This document shows positions 18,200 through 28,497 of a DNA stretch of 32,610 nt, piece by piece. The notes under the pieces are model-generated. The model did no database searches, had not been told where the DNA came from, and saw nothing but the letters and a program-made list of their open reading frames with translations. Made by a program: the position numbers and the translations under genes. How positions within the stretch are numbered: position 1 is the stretch's first letter; each line of letters begins with the position of its first letter. Source of the stretch: Prevotellaceae bacterium UBA1786 (lineage in GTDB: Bacteria > Bacteroidota > Bacteroidia > Bacteroidales > Bacteroidaceae); NCBI GenBank assembly GCA_002314525.1, contig DCGE01000037.1, positions 1-32,610 of the forward strand. Direction: 5' to 3'.

Positions 18200-19489
18200 A
18201 TGGAAGAGAATAACGAAGGATTTGTCTTCAACTTCAATCAGGTTCAAGACAGTATAATCAAAGTGATAGGAGTCGGCGGCGGTGGATGTAATGCCGTCAA
18301 CCACATGTACAGCGAAGGAATCCACGATGTTTCATTCGTCGTATGCAATACCGATAACAAAGCCCTTCAGGATTCACCTGTCCCTACCAAACTGCAGCTC
18401 GGTACAGAAGGCCTCGGAGCCGGAAACAAACCCGAATGCGGACGGAAGGCTGCTGAGGAAAGCATGGACGACATACGCCAAATGCTCTCCGATGGAACCA
18501 AAATGGTCTTCATCACAGCCGGAATGGGTGGCGGCACCGGAACAGGCGCAGCACCAGTCATCGCCAAAGCAGCCAAGGAACTCGGGATACTTACCGTCGG
18601 AATCGTAACGATACCATTCCGCTGGGAAGGCAACAAAAAGATTGACCAAGCACTTGACGGCGTCGAACTCATCAGCGAGAACGTCGATGCCCTTCTAGTC
18701 ATCAACAACGAACGCCTCCGCGAGATCTATCAGGATCTCTCAGTACTCAACGCCTTCGCTAAGGCCGATGATACTCTCTGTAACGCAGCACGCAGCATAG
18801 CAGAGATCATCACCATGCACGGCATCATCAACCTCGACTTCAATGATGTCCGCACCGTACTTAAGGACGGTGGAGTAGCCATCATGAGTTCCGGATACGG
18901 CAGAGGAGAATGTCGCATATCCAAAGCAATTGAAAGTGCACTTCATTCACCTCTCCTCAACAACAACGACATCTACCACTCACGCAAGGTACTTCTCCAT
19001 ATTTCCTTCTGTGGCGACGAAACAACTGAAGGAACCAGTACCCTCATGATGGACGAAATGAATGAGATCAACGACTTCATGGACAAAATGAAGACCATCG
19101 AAGACGTCGAGACCAAGTGGGGACTCTCAGTCGATGCATCACTCGGCGACAAAGTCAAAGTCACCGTACTCGCCACAGGTTTCGGGGTGCAGAACATCAA
19201 CACACCAGAAATGAACAAGCGCGTCAGCGAGCGCAACGAACAAGACCTTCAGCGTCAAGCCGAACTCCAGGAAGAAGCACTCCATCGTCAGGCACGCCGC
19301 GACCAAGTCTACGGTCCAGACCGCAAGGGAGGTGGAATCCACCGCATGATTTACAGCTATACCTTCCGCGATTCCGACCTCGACAACGACGACCTTATCA
19401 GCATGATTGAATCCCTACCAACATACAAGCGCACTAAAGAGACCAACAAACTCTTCTCCGACAAATCCACTGAAAGTCAGTTGGCTTAA
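18200..19489 (+). CDS. ftsZ: Cell division GTPase FtsZ
   Basis: FtsZ is the tubulin homologue that forms the Z-ring. The N-terminal GVGGGGCNAVNHM, the tubulin signature GGGTGTG (residues 110-116), NNERLREIY and the T7-loop catalytic residues in NLDFNDVRTVLKDGG are all present, so it should be an active GTPase. The end differs from E. coli. The linker is rich in Gln, Arg and Glu (about residues 335-375), and the likely partner-binding peptide is SLPTYKR, followed by about 18 further residues. Length 429. Codons end in C far more often than in the earlier genes of the cluster, consistent with strong expression. It is the last gene before the stem-loop terminator at 19522. Confidence 0.98.
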   Translation: MEENNEGFVFNFNQVQDSIIKVIGVGGGGCNAVNHMYSEGIHDVSFVVCNTDNKALQDSPVPTKLQLGTEGLGAGNKPECGRKAAEESMDDIRQMLSDGTKMVFITAGMGGGTGTGAAPVIAKAAKELGILTVGIVTIPFRWEGNKKIDQALDGVELISENVDALLVINNERLREIYQDLSVLNAFAKADDTLCNAARSIAEIITMHGIINLDFNDVRTVLKDGGVAIMSSGYGRGECRISKAIESALHSPLLNNNDIYHSRKVLLHISFCGDETTEGTSTLMMDEMNEINDFMDKMKTIEDVETKWGLSVDASLGDKVKVTVLATGFGVQNINTPEMNKRVSERNEQDLQRQAELQEEALHRQARRDQVYGPDRKGGGIHRMIYSYTFRDSDLDNDDLISMIESLPTYKRTKETNKLFSDKSTESQLA

Positions 19490-19521
19490 TCTCCATCTCC
19501 CATCTCGCCAACACAAATATT

Positions 19522-19562
19522 AAAACCCTCGCATCAGTATTCATAACTACAGCGAGGGTTTT
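19522..19562. terminator. Bidirectional stem-loop terminator between ftsZ and metG
   Basis: AAAACCCTCGC at 19522-19532 and its perfect complement GCGAGGGTTTT at 19552-19562 form an 11-bp stem with a 19-base loop. The A-run before and T-run after make it usable in both directions. It lies in the 96-base gap between the convergent ftsZ and metG genes, so it can end both transcripts. Confidence 0.85.
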
Positions 19563-19585
19563 GGGTTTTATTGGGGGAATGTGAG

Positions 19586-21646
19586 TTAACTTACTTGGCT
19601 ACCAGGTTTGACAGGACGGTCAATGGTGGTGACGACGAGGCTTTGGTCGGCATCGACGGCGCTGAGTATCATGCCCTGGCTGGTTAGGCCATTCTTGAAT
19701 TCTTTAGTGGCAAAATTAGCTATGAAAAGGACTTGTTTACCTACAAGTTTCTCTGGCTCTGGATAGTACTGAGCTATGCCACTAACTATAGTGCGTTTCT
19801 CAAGTCCATCGTCGATTAGGAAACGGAGAAGTTTTTTCATCTTCGGCACCTTCTCGCATTCAAGGATAGTGCCGACACGTATGTCGAGTTTCTCAAAGTC
19901 TTCATAGCTGCATGTCGGCTTGATAGGTTCTGCCTTCACGCTTTCCATCTCATTAGCTTTCTTGGTTGCCTGAAGCTTGTCGATCTGTGCTTGAATGACA
20001 TCATCTTCGATCTTCTCGAAGAGCAGTGCTGGTTCTCCGAGCTGCTTGCCTGCTGACAGGATTTCCATACTGCCGAGTTCTTCCCATCGGAACGCATCCA
20101 TGCAGAGCATCTCGCGGAGTCGGCCACTAGATGCAGGGAGAAATGGTTCAAAGGCTATACTGAGGTTAGCTGTGAGCTGAAGGGAGATGAAAATGACTGT
20201 CTTGACTCTCTCCGGATCGGTCTTGATGACTTTCCATGGTTCTTCATCGGCGATGTATTTGTTGCCGATACGTGCAAGGTTCATCGCTTCCTTCTGTGCA
20301 TCACGGAACTTGAACTGATCAAGAAGAGTTTCCATACGTTGCTTGACGTCGCGGAACTCAGCAATGGTCTCGCGGTCCTTGTCGGTGAGTTCACCACACT
20401 GTGGGACTTCGCCTCCGTAGTACTTCTTGGTGAGCTGGAGGGCACGATTGACAAAATTGCCATAGACAGCCACGAGTTCGTTATTGTTACGTGCCTGGTA
20501 GTCCTTCCAAGTAAAGTCATTATCCTTGGTTTCAGGTGCATTAGCTGTGAGGACATAACGGAGCACGTCCTGTTTGCCAGGCATGTCAACAAGGTATTCA
20601 TTGAGCCATACGGCCCAGTTTCTTGAGGTACTGATCTTGTCGCCTTCAAGGTTAAGAAACTCATTTGATGGAACATTGTCAGGGAGTATGTAGTCGCCGT
20701 GTGCCTTTAGCATGGATGGAAAGACGATGCAGTGGAAAACTATATTGTCCTTACCGATGAAGTGCACAAGACGTGTGTCTTCGTCCTGCCACCATTTCTT
20801 CCATGAACCCCATTTCTCAGGTTCGTTCTCACAGAGTTCAACAGTGTTGGATATATATCCGATAGGTGCATCAAACCACACATATAGCACCTTACCTTCA
20901 GCTCCTTCCACTGGAACAGGAATACCCCAGTCGAGATCGCGGGTCACGGCACGTGGTTTGAGCCCACCGTCAAGCCAGCTCTTGCACTGACCATATACAT
21001 TAGGTCTCCACTCTGGATGATCCTTGAGAATCCACTGTTCGAGCCACTGCTGATACTGGTCGAGCGGCAAGTACCAATGCTTGGTAGATTTCTTGACGAG
21101 CGGATTGCCGTTGATGGCGTTGTATGGGTTAATGAGTTCGTCAGGTGAGAGAGTGGCACCACACTTCTCGCACTGGTCTCCATATGCCTCTGCATGACAA
21201 CGAGGACATTCGCCCTTGATGTTACGGTCAGTGAGGAACTGCTTGGTCTCTTCATCATAGAACTGCTCTGAAGTCATCTCAACGAATTTGCCATCGTCAT
21301 ATAGTTTCCTGAAGAAGTCAGCAGCAAACTTATGATGTGTAGCTGATGTGGTGCGCGAATAGACATCAAAACTGATTCCGAAGTCCTCGAATGACTTCTT
21401 TATGATTCCGTGGTATCTATCCACAACATCCTGAACCGTACAACCCTCCTTCTTAGCGCGGATGGTGACAGGTACTCCGTGTTCATCACTACCACCGACG
21501 AACAGAACTTCCTCGCCCTTCAGTCGGAGATACCGTGCATAAATGTCAGCAGGTATATATACTCCGGCCATATGTCCAATATGCACTGGACCGTTGGCGT
21601 ATGGTAACGCCGATGTAATCAATGTTCTCTTAAATGAATTGTTCAT
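19586..21646 (-). CDS. metG: Methionyl-tRNA synthetase
   Basis: MetG charges tRNA-Met with methionine using ATP. The class I signature HIGH is at residues 22-25 and the KMSKS equivalent KISTS at 337-341. A zinc knuckle has cysteines 147, 150, 159 and 162 (CPRC and CEKC). The C-terminus is the tRNA-binding (EMAP-like) dimerisation domain, with [14 protein letters not shown] and [12 protein letters not shown]. The 686-residue length agrees with the E. coli dimeric enzyme (677). It starts 22 bases after potD in the same direction with no evident promoter between, so it is probably read from the polyamine-transporter transcript. Confidence 0.98.
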   Translation of the reverse strand: MNNSFKRTLITSALPYANGPVHIGHMAGVYIPADIYARYLRLKGEEVLFVGGSDEHGVPVTIRAKKEGCTVQDVVDRYHGIIKKSFEDFGISFDVYSRTTSATHHKFAADFFRKLYDDGKFVEMTSEQFYDEETKQFLTDRNIKGECPRCHAEAYGDQCEKCGATLSPDELINPYNAINGNPLVKKSTKHWYLPLDQYQQWLEQWILKDHPEWRPNVYGQCKSWLDGGLKPRAVTRDLDWGIPVPVEGAEGKVLYVWFDAPIGYISNTVELCENEPEKWGSWKKWWQDEDTRLVHFIGKDNIVFHCIVFPSMLKAHGDYILPDNVPSNEFLNLEGDKISTSRNWAVWLNEYLVDMPGKQDVLRYVLTANAPETKDNDFTWKDYQARNNNELVAVYGNFVNRALQLTKKYYGGEVPQCGELTDKDRETIAEFRDVKQRMETLLDQFKFRDAQKEAMNLARIGNKYIADEEPWKVIKTDPERVKTVIFISLQLTANLSIAFEPFLPASSGRLREMLCMDAFRWEELGSMEILSAGKQLGEPALLFEKIEDDVIQAQIDKLQATKKANEMESVKAEPIKPTCSYEDFEKLDIRVGTILECEKVPKMKKLLRFLIDDGLEKRTIVSGIAQYYPEPEKLVGKQVLFIANFATKEFKNGLTSQGMILSAVDADQSLVVTTIDRPVKPGSQVS

Positions 21647-21668
21647 TTTATTGTATTATTAGTAAATG

Positions 21669-22979
21669 CTAAAACATCTGTCTTCTTCTGTGTTTCCTGT
21701 GCTTTCTGCGGATGCCGAAGAACAGGAGAGCCGCTGCTGCTATTACTATTATTATATAGGTGAAGCTGCTTGCATTGTCACCCTTCACCCTCGACCACAT
21801 AGATAGGAGCTGTTCAGTCCTTTCACCAGAGTCGTGCATCATAGCACACTTGCTGATGACATCACTGCCGAAGTACTGAACAGGGTTCACACACACACTG
21901 TCAGCTCCTTCGCCGAAGAAGAAGGACGCATCCATAGGTTCATAGCTCTCTTCGTCGATCTGGTTATCACGAATCTCGGGAGTGGCAATGACACTAACAT
22001 ATCCTATCTCATCCATATTGCGCAAAACAATGTCAGGACGGCAAAGGAAGTTAATGAAATAGCGCGCAGCCTTGACGTTCTTGGCATATTTAGGTATCAC
22101 CCACCCGTCAAACCAAACATTGCTTCCTTCCTTAGGGACTAGGTAGTCAAGTGTGACACCTACGTCAGCCGCCTCGTCAATAGCCCACTGAGCATCACCG
22201 CTCCACGACACATTGACCCAGGCCTTTTCCTTGGTCATCTGTTCCTTGCCGAAGTCAGCCTCCCAGCCAGAGACATTATGCTTGATGCTCTTAAGGAATG
22301 TCTCGACCTTCTCAATTGACTCGTCAGAGGAGTCATACATCAGGGAGTCGAGATCCTTAGTGCCGTCGGCAAGTTCGTCCTTGTATATGTAAGTCAGTAA
22401 CGAACTATAGACATCGCGGAAAGCATCCTTGACATAAAGTTTTCCCCTAAGCTTGGGATTGCCCATAGAACCCCATGACGAGATCTCATCTGCAGAGACA
22501 TACTTTGGGTTATAAAGATAGCCCGTAGTTCCCCACATATATGCTACGGTATAGTCGTTTGCATCCTTACCATGTCCATCGACCTTGTTCAGAAGTCCCT
22601 GAATAAACGGAGAGATATTGACCGTGTAGTCGGGTGTCTTACCGAAATCGCGGTCAATTGGGAGGAGCAGGTCATTGCGGAGCATACGTTCGATGATGTA
22701 CTCAGAAGGACAGACGACGTCAAAATCCTCGTGACCCTTCTCAATCTTTGAGAGCATGACCTCGTTGATATCGAAGAGTTGGTATATGATCTCAACATCC
22801 TCACCAGTCTCCTCCTTGTACCATTTCTGGAAATCCTCCAACACTCCCTCACCGATGTAGTCAGCCCAGTTGTATATCTTCAGCACATGCTTGCGGCTTT
22901 CGTCTTCACAGGAAACAGAGAGCAAGCCCGACAGTGACACCAATGCCACCAAGATTAGGAATCTGAAAACCTTATTCAT
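21669..22979 (-). CDS. potD: Spermidine/putrescine-binding lipoprotein PotD, with C-terminal membrane helix
   Basis: PotD captures polyamines and delivers them to the PotBC channel. A lipoprotein signal ends LLSVSC, with Cys24 as the likely lipidated residue. The mature protein starts with YNWADYIGEGVLEDFQKW, the conserved PotD/PotF beginning, and contains CPSEYIIERM and VSWSGDAQWAIDEA. At 436 residues it is about 90 longer than E. coli PotD. The extra part lies at the end: a polar linker, then a membrane helix (SSFTYIIIVIAAAALLFFG) and a tail with about nine basic residues. Residues straight after the Cys are acidic (EDE), a pattern that in Bacteroidota can act as a surface-export signal. 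The ATG overlaps the potC stop (ATGAATAA). Confidence 0.93.
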   Translation of the reverse strand: MNKVFRFLILVALVSLSGLLSVSCEDESRKHVLKIYNWADYIGEGVLEDFQKWYKEETGEDVEIIYQLFDINEVMLSKIEKGHEDFDVVCPSEYIIERMLRNDLLLPIDRDFGKTPDYTVNISPFIQGLLNKVDGHGKDANDYTVAYMWGTTGYLYNPKYVSADEISSWGSMGNPKLRGKLYVKDAFRDVYSSLLTYIYKDELADGTKDLDSLMYDSSDESIEKVETFLKSIKHNVSGWEADFGKEQMTKEKAWVNVSWSGDAQWAIDEAADVGVTLDYLVPKEGSNVWFDGWVIPKYAKNVKAARYFINFLCRPDIVLRNMDEIGYVSVIATPEIRDNQIDEESYEPMDASFFFGEGADSVCVNPVQYFGSDVISKCAMMHDSGERTEQLLSMWSRVKGDNASSFTYIIIVIAAAALLFFGIRRKHRKHRRRQMF

Positions 22980-23796
22980 TTACTTTCTTTGTTCTGAGGT
23001 TAATAACTACAAGCAAAAGCAGCACAGCCAAAATGATGATAGTCATCAGAGGACGGAGTTCAGGAGTGAGACCTCCCTTTCTGGCATCGGCATAGATATA
23101 TGTAGAGAGAGTCTCCATACCAGCATTACCCTTAGTGAAGAGAGTCACTGCGAAGTCATCAATAGAAAGCGTGAACGAGAGAATCCATCCGGAAACCATA
23201 CCAGACCTAAGCTGAGGCATCAGGACTTTCCGAAGAGCCTGCATAGGAGTGGCACCAAGGTCAAGAGCAGCCTCATAGATATTCGGATTCATCTGCTTGA
23301 GTCGAGGCATCACACTAAGCACTACGTAAGGAGTACAGAAACTGATGTGAGCGAGTATCACTGTAGTATATCCCTGACTGATACCCAATGCCACGAAGAG
23401 GATGAAGAGCGAGATACCGGTAATGATATCAGGATTCATCATAGGGATATCGTTGAGGAAAGTGACAGCCGCCTTGCGCTTCCCATGGAGGTTATGAATG
23501 CCGATAGCCGCAACAGTTCCGAGGAAGGTGGATACGGTTGCTGCGATGACAGCAATGAAAAGCGTATTCTCGATGGCATGGATAAGCATATTGTTCACAC
23601 CGCCACTCAAGAGATTAGTATAGAGTTTGGTGGAGAAACCGGTCCAGTTGCCGAGTACTTTAGCCTCTGTAAACGAAAATATGGCAATGATGAGAATAGG
23701 AGAATAGAGTATTATGAGCAACACCCACAGATAGGCCTTTGCAGCGAACTTTCCGAAGTTGAAACGAGACTTCTCAGTCTGAACACCATTCATCAT
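22972..23796 (-). CDS. potC: Spermidine/putrescine ABC transporter permease PotC
   Basis: This is one of two membrane subunits of the polyamine importer. The 274-residue protein has about six membrane helices and the permease EAA loop, AALDLGATPMQALRKVLMPQL, that contacts PotA. The N-terminal FNFGKFAAKAYLWVLLIILY and the mid-region NDIPMMNPDIITG match PotC/PotI. The start ATG shares ATGA with the potB stop. A second ATG directly follows and could serve instead, shortening the protein by one residue. Confidence 0.94.
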   Translation of the reverse strand: MMNGVQTEKSRFNFGKFAAKAYLWVLLIILYSPILIIAIFSFTEAKVLGNWTGFSTKLYTNLLSGGVNNMLIHAIENTLFIAVIAATVSTFLGTVAAIGIHNLHGKRKAAVTFLNDIPMMNPDIITGISLFILFVALGISQGYTTVILAHISFCTPYVVLSVMPRLKQMNPNIYEAALDLGATPMQALRKVLMPQLRSGMVSGWILSFTLSIDDFAVTLFTKGNAGMETLSTYIYADARKGGLTPELRPLMTIIILAVLLLLVVINLRTKKVNE

Positions 23797-24569
23797 ATCA
23801 AACCTCCTTTCTCTCCTTCTTCTGCCGAACCCTCATCGGAGTAGAGCATGGTGATACCAATAATTATCAGCATGATGAGAGCCAGACATGCACCATAGTT
23901 CCACATGCCGTTGTTGATATTCTCCTGGATCGTAGTACCGAAGAGCTTCACCTTGTTGAGAGTGAGTAGTTCAGCGATGGCGAAAGTAGAGATAGTAGGC
24001 ATGAAGACCATCATAATGCCACTCGTAACACCAGGCATTGAAAGAGGAACGACTACCTTACGGAAGACCTGAAGTGGATTGGCACCGAGGTCCTCTGCAG
24101 CCTCAAGATATGAATGATCCATCTTCTGCATGACGTTGTAAATTGGATAGATCATAAACGGCAGGAAGTTATATACCATACCGAAGATTAAGGCACCCTC
24201 GTCAAGCGGTGCGTTGAGAAAGTCGAAGAGAGCCACAGTCGCCAGAGTACGGATAAGCATGTTGATCCACATAGGCAAGATGAAGAGCATCACCGTGACA
24301 CTGCTGCGATTGAGTTTTCTGTTGCTGAGGATGTATGCCGCAGGGTAACCGAACAGCAAACACAGGACAGTGGTAATCAATGCAATCTCTATGGAATAAG
24401 TGAATGTATTGATAGTTTCTTCCTCCTGAGCGAACTTCACGAACTGCGAGAAGGTGAAGTTGCCGAAATCATCCTGAAAAGCATATACGCCTATCAGGAT
24501 CAGAGGCAGTGCTACAAAAATGAGCAGGAATATGAAATAAGGCAGAGCCCAGGTGGAACGCTTATTCAT
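23793..24569 (-). CDS. potB: Spermidine/putrescine ABC transporter permease PotB
   Basis: This is the second membrane subunit of the polyamine importer. The 258-residue protein shows six membrane helices and the EAA loop [21 protein letters not shown], preceded by QKMDHSYLE. The first helix ([19 protein letters not shown]) fits the PotB/PotH family. Its ATG lies within the last codons of potA, sharing ATGAATAA (eight-base overlap), and its TGA overlaps the potC start. The C-terminal tail is acidic and glycine-rich ([12 protein letters not shown]). Confidence 0.94.
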   Translation of the reverse strand: MNKRSTWALPYFIFLLIFVALPLILIGVYAFQDDFGNFTFSQFVKFAQEEETINTFTYSIEIALITTVLCLLFGYPAAYILSNRKLNRSSVTVMLFILPMWINMLIRTLATVALFDFLNAPLDEGALIFGMVYNFLPFMIYPIYNVMQKMDHSYLEAAEDLGANPLQVFRKVVVPLSMPGVTSGIMMVFMPTISTFAIAELLTLNKVKLFGTTIQENINNGMWNYGACLALIMLIIIGITMLYSDEGSAEEGEKGGLI

Positions 24570-25989
24570 CTCTTACTACCGTTATATCAGATGGAGCAAT
24601 ATTGATTCCGACGAAGTCGCCCTTATCCCAAATGTCATTGGTGTCAACGTATATCTTATAGTCGTCCTTCGTGATGACTTCAAGATGATAGTGATTTCCC
24701 TTGTAAAGTATGAACTTGACCTGCCCCCGAAGCACGCCGTCCTCCTTGTTATCAAGCAGATCGACCTTATCAAATGCTATATTGACTTTCACGGTCTCGC
24801 CTGCTTCAGCCTTCAACGACTGAGGATCGACCTTGAACTCACCACCTGCAAACTCAATGGTATCCTCATTTATCACGGTGGCCTCGAAGGTGTTGCAGAT
24901 TCTCTCCTTCTTCATAACCTGAATATCAGCCGGTTTGATGAGCATGCCGATAGTACTGTCAATATCAAAGGCATTGTAGTCCTGGATCATCAACTCGTGG
25001 CCCGAGTCAGTCTCTACGAACATTTCGTAGTGTACACCCTTGAAGATGCAGGACTTCACCTTGCCTGTAAACTGAGCAACCTCAAGTTTCTTAGTGATAT
25101 AGATATCCTCAGGACGAACCACAACATCAACAAGTGTGTCAGTGCCGAAACCTTCGTCCACACACTCGAAATCATGATCTATGAAACGAACCTTACGGTC
25201 TTCTAACATCGTTCCGTTGAGGATGTTACTCTCACCTATGAAGTCGGCTACGAATGAGTTGCAAGGCTCATCATAAATATCCTTCGGACGTCCTATCTGT
25301 TGGATTTTCCCTTCATTGACTACGATAATGGTATCTGACAGAGTCAGTGCCTCTTCCTGATCATGAGTGACATATATGAAGGTGATACCGAGTTTTTGGT
25401 GCATCTCCTTCAGTTCGATCTGCATGTCCTTACGCATCTTGAGGTCAAGAGCAGCAAGCGGTTCGTCAAGAAGCAGCACCTTAGGCTGGTTTACGATGGC
25501 ACGTGCAATAGCAACGCGCTGTTGCTGACCACCCGATAGTGAATTGACATCCCTGTCCTCGTAATCGGTCATGGAAACCAGTTTCAATACCTTCCTGACC
25601 TTCTTGTCGATTTCCTTCTCAGGAGTTTTGTTAAGTTTGAGTCCGAACGCAATGTTGTCATACACATCCAAGTGTGGAAACAAAGCATAGCGTTGAAACA
25701 CCGTGTTCATAGGCCTCTGATACGGAGGCATAGCCGTTATGTCCTTACCCTCAAGCAGTATCCTGCCACTCGTAGGAGTTAGAAACCCAGCCAAAAGCCT
25801 CAGCAATGTGGTCTTACCACAGCCAGAGGGGCCAAGAATTGTTATGAACTCACCCTTGCGGATGTTGATGTTCACATCATTTAGGACATTCACTGCTGGG
25901 TGAACTATCCCATCAATCACCCACTTCTTGTCAGTCTCGAATGACTTAGTGAGATGCTCGATCTGAATGATGTACTCTGATTTTTCCAT
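24562..25989 (-). CDS. potA: Spermidine/putrescine ABC transporter ATPase PotA with duplicated C-terminal TOBE region
   Basis: PotA hydrolyses ATP to drive polyamine import. The Walker A loop GPSGCGKT is at residues 53-60, Q99 in the Q-loop, the ABC signature LSGGQQQR at 151-158, Walker B VLLLDEP at 171-177, and the switch histidine in VTHD at 207-210. There is a loop of about 15 residues before the Walker A strand that E. coli PotA lacks. At 475 residues it is about 100 longer than E. coli PotA (378). The C-terminal part looks like two successive beta-rich TOBE units (about 255-370 and 372-474), each ending in a PxDI-type motif. It follows the aminotransferase gene after 44 bases. Confidence 0.95.
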   Translation of the reverse strand: MEKSEYIIQIEHLTKSFETDKKWVIDGIVHPAVNVLNDVNINIRKGEFITILGPSGCGKTTLLRLLAGFLTPTSGRILLEGKDITAMPPYQRPMNTVFQRYALFPHLDVYDNIAFGLKLNKTPEKEIDKKVRKVLKLVSMTDYEDRDVNSLSGGQQQRVAIARAIVNQPKVLLLDEPLAALDLKMRKDMQIELKEMHQKLGITFIYVTHDQEEALTLSDTIIVVNEGKIQQIGRPKDIYDEPCNSFVADFIGESNILNGTMLEDRKVRFIDHDFECVDEGFGTDTLVDVVVRPEDIYITKKLEVAQFTGKVKSCIFKGVHYEMFVETDSGHELMIQDYNAFDIDSTIGMLIKPADIQVMKKERICNTFEATVINEDTIEFAGGEFKVDPQSLKAEAGETVKVNIAFDKVDLLDNKEDGVLRGQVKFILYKGNHYHLEVITKDDYKIYVDTNDIWDKGDFVGINIAPSDITVVRDE

Positions 25990-26033
25990 TTTCTGTAGTT
26001 AGTGAAAAAATTAGGGGATTGAAAATAAAATGT

Positions 26034-27230
26034 TTAAATTGGTTTTAGCTTTGACAGACATTCTTTGATACGTCTGCAAGCTTCTATGATATTGCTGTCG
26101 CTTGTGGCATAACTGAGTCGGAAGCACTCAGGACTGCCGAATGCATCACCACCTACACTTGCTACATGACCTACCTCAAGAAGATACATGGCAAAGTCGG
26201 TTGAGTTGTTGATTGTATATGAACCATCAGCGGTGCCGAAGTAACTCGAGCACTTAGGGAATACATAGAATGCACCCTGAGGATTATTGACCTCAAGTCC
26301 AGGAATCTCGCGGATAAGTCCTACAATGAGGTTCCTTCTTCTCTCGAAAGCCTGTCGCATATCCTCAACACACTTCTGATCGCCTTCGTATGCAGCCTGT
26401 GCAGCCTTCTGGCTCACACTGCAAGCACCACTCGTAAACTGTCCCTGCAACTTGTTGCACCCCTTTACGATCCATTCAGGTGCAGCGATGAAACCTATTC
26501 TCCATCCTGTCATAGCATAAGCCTTTGAGACACCGTTGACGATTACCACCCTGTCACGGATATCCTCGAACTGAGCGATAGACTCATGATGACCTACATA
26601 GTTGATATGCTCGTAGATCTCGTCAGCAATGACGATAATGTTCTCATGTTTCAGGAGAACGTTCTTCAGTCCTTCAAGTTCCGACTTGCTATATACAGAA
26701 CCCGTAGGATTGGATGGTGAGCAGAGAATCAGCACCTTGGAATTAGGTGTGATGGCAGCCTCCAACTGTTCAGGAGTGATCTTGAAGTCCTGTTCAATTC
26801 CAGCTTCTACAATCATAGGCTTTGCTTCAGCCAACAGAGCCATCTGAGGATAGCTCACCCAGTAAGGTGCTGGAATGATGACCTCGTCGCCAGGACCGGC
26901 AAGAGCCATGACAGTATTGCAGACCGACTGTTTGGCACCATTTGAGACAAGAATCTGTGACGGAGCATACTCCAATCCGTTTTCCTTCTTGAGTTTCTCA
27001 GCGATAGCCTTCTTCAGGACTGGATAACCAGGCACAGGACTGTACCTACTGAAATTCTCGTCAATGGCTTGCTTTGCAGCCTCCTTGATATGATCAGGAG
27101 TGTTGAAATCAGGTTCACCGACACTCATGTTGATGATATCAATACCTTGGGCTTGCAATTCACTGCTCTTCTGCGACATTGCCAACGTAGCAGATGGCTG
27201 TAAGTTCTTAAGTCTGTTTGATAGTTCCAT
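26034..27230 (-). CDS. aspC: Pyridoxal-phosphate aminotransferase, aspartate aminotransferase type
   Basis: This 398-residue fold-type I aminotransferase belongs to the class I gamma (AspB/AAT) group. The likely Schiff-base lysine is Lys236 in VSKAYAMTGWR. Asn174 in SPSNPTG and Asp203 in IADEIYE are cofactor contacts, and an arginine in CFRLSYATS should bind the substrate carboxylate. This group normally transfers amino groups between aspartate and 2-oxoglutarate, but some members prefer prephenate or other substrates, so the exact substrate is inferred. It lies between ribBA (55-base gap) and potA (44-base gap), all in one direction, and is probably co-transcribed with them. Confidence 0.88.
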   Translation of the reverse strand: MELSNRLKNLQPSATLAMSQKSSELQAQGIDIINMSVGEPDFNTPDHIKEAAKQAIDENFSRYSPVPGYPVLKKAIAEKLKKENGLEYAPSQILVSNGAKQSVCNTVMALAGPGDEVIIPAPYWVSYPQMALLAEAKPMIVEAGIEQDFKITPEQLEAAITPNSKVLILCSPSNPTGSVYSKSELEGLKNVLLKHENIIVIADEIYEHINYVGHHESIAQFEDIRDRVVIVNGVSKAYAMTGWRIGFIAAPEWIVKGCNKLQGQFTSGACSVSQKAAQAAYEGDQKCVEDMRQAFERRRNLIVGLIREIPGLEVNNPQGAFYVFPKCSSYFGTADGSYTINNSTDFAMYLLEVGHVASVGGDAFGSPECFRLSYATSDSNIIEACRRIKECLSKLKPI

Positions 27231-27285
27231 ATATTTGTTTGGTAGATTGTTGTCAAGTTATTCTAGCTATTCTAGTGATCTGATA

Positions 27286-28497
27286 TTAAAAATGCAGGTT
27301 GTGACCCATTCGATCTTTCTTGGTGCGGAGGTATTTCTCGTTGTACTCGTTAGGGATAATCTCAATCGGCACGTTCTCCACTATCTCCAATCCATAGCCT
27401 TCAAGGCCGACACGCTTCACCGGATTGTTAGTGATGAGTCTTATCTTTGATATACCGAGTTCACGGAGAATCTGACTGCCTATTCCATAGTCTCGCAAGT
27501 CGGGTTTGAAACCGAGATGTATGTTGGCATCAACCGTATCAAGTCCCTCCTCCTGCAGTTTGTAGGCTGCAATCTTGTTCATGAGACCTATGCCTCGTCC
27601 CTCCTGACTCAGATACACAATAGCGCCCTTGCCCTCCTTTTCAATAAGCTGCATGGATTTGTGAAGCTGTTCACCACAGTCACATCTCTTCGATCCGAAG
27701 ATATCACCCGTAGCACACGAAGAATGCATCCTAACCAGTACAGGTTCGTCTTGTTTCCATGTACCCTTGATCAGTGCCACATGTTCAAGTCCGTTCTTCT
27801 GACGGAACGGAATGATACGAAAATGCCCATAGTCAGTAGGCAAGTCAGCCTCAACACCCTTTTCCACAAGTGATTCCAGACGAAGCCGGTAAGCTATCAG
27901 GTCCTTTATCTGGATTATCTTCATGCCGAACTCCTTGGCTTTCTCCATGAGTTGCGGAAGACGGGCCATCGTACCGTCGGGATTCAGTATTTCAATCAAA
28001 GCAGCAGCGGGATGAAGTCCGGCCAATCTTGCAAGATCGATTGCAGCCTCAGTATGACCAGCACGACGGAGCACTCCGTTATCCTGAGCATAGAGAGGAC
28101 ATATATGACCCGGTCTGCCGAAAGTTTCAGGTTTTGACTCAGGGTCAGCAAGAGCCTGTATGGTTGCCGCTCTGTCATAAACCGAAACACCCGTGGTACA
28201 TCCATCCAGTTTATCGACAGTGACAGTGAAAGGAGTTCCCAGAGCAGATGTATTGTAATCCACCTGATGCTTCAGATGCAGTTCCGTCGCTCTTGAGATA
28301 GTGATTGGAGCACAAAGTACACCCCTTCCTTCCTTGAGCATGAAATTGATCTTCTCAGGAGTGATCAATTCTGCCGGAGTGATGAAATCACCTTCATTCT
28401 CACGGTCTTCATCATCAACGACGATTACCATCTTTCCATGACGAAACTCTTCTATGGCTTCATCTATTGTATTGAATCTTATCTGTTCTTTATTCAT
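27286..28497 (-). CDS. ribBA: Bifunctional riboflavin synthesis protein RibBA
   Basis: The N-terminal half is 3,4-dihydroxy-2-butanone-4-phosphate synthase, and the C-terminal half is GTP cyclohydrolase II. Both supply the two precursors of riboflavin. The first half shows [10 protein letters not shown] (residues 28-37) and the [14 protein letters not shown] motif near 147-160. The second half has the zinc ligands Cys261, Cys272 and Cys274 ([16 protein letters not shown]) and SQEGRGIGL (297-305). Both halves therefore look active. The chosen ATG at 28497 gives 403 residues beginning MNKEQIRF, and overlaps the lptG end (ATGAATAA). An upstream in-frame start at 28536 would lie deep inside lptG and adds an unlikely tail. 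Confidence 0.95.
   Translation of the reverse strand: MNKEQIRFNTIDEAIEEFRHGKMVIVVDDEDRENEGDFITPAELITPEKINFMLKEGRGVLCAPITISRATELHLKHQVDYNTSALGTPFTVTVDKLDGCTTGVSVYDRAATIQALADPESKPETFGRPGHICPLYAQDNGVLRRAGHTEAAIDLARLAGLHPAAALIEILNPDGTMARLPQLMEKAKEFGMKIIQIKDLIAYRLRLESLVEKGVEADLPTDYGHFRIIPFRQKNGLEHVALIKGTWKQDEPVLVRMHSSCATGDIFGSKRCDCGEQLHKSMQLIEKEGKGAIVYLSQEGRGIGLMNKIAAYKLQEEGLDTVDANIHLGFKPDLRDYGIGSQILRELGISKIRLITNNPVKRVGLEGYGLEIVENVPIEIIPNEYNEKYLRTKKDRMGHNLHF

Noticed and set aside
22870..23844. Long plus-strand frame of 324 codons opposite potC and potD
   Set aside because: Composition is Ser/His/Arg-rich with no domain, and it lies antisense to two well-identified genes with overlapping starts and stops.
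24553..25206. Plus-strand frame of 217 codons opposite potA
   Set aside because: It mirrors the C-terminal half of potA and has no promoter or recognisable motif.
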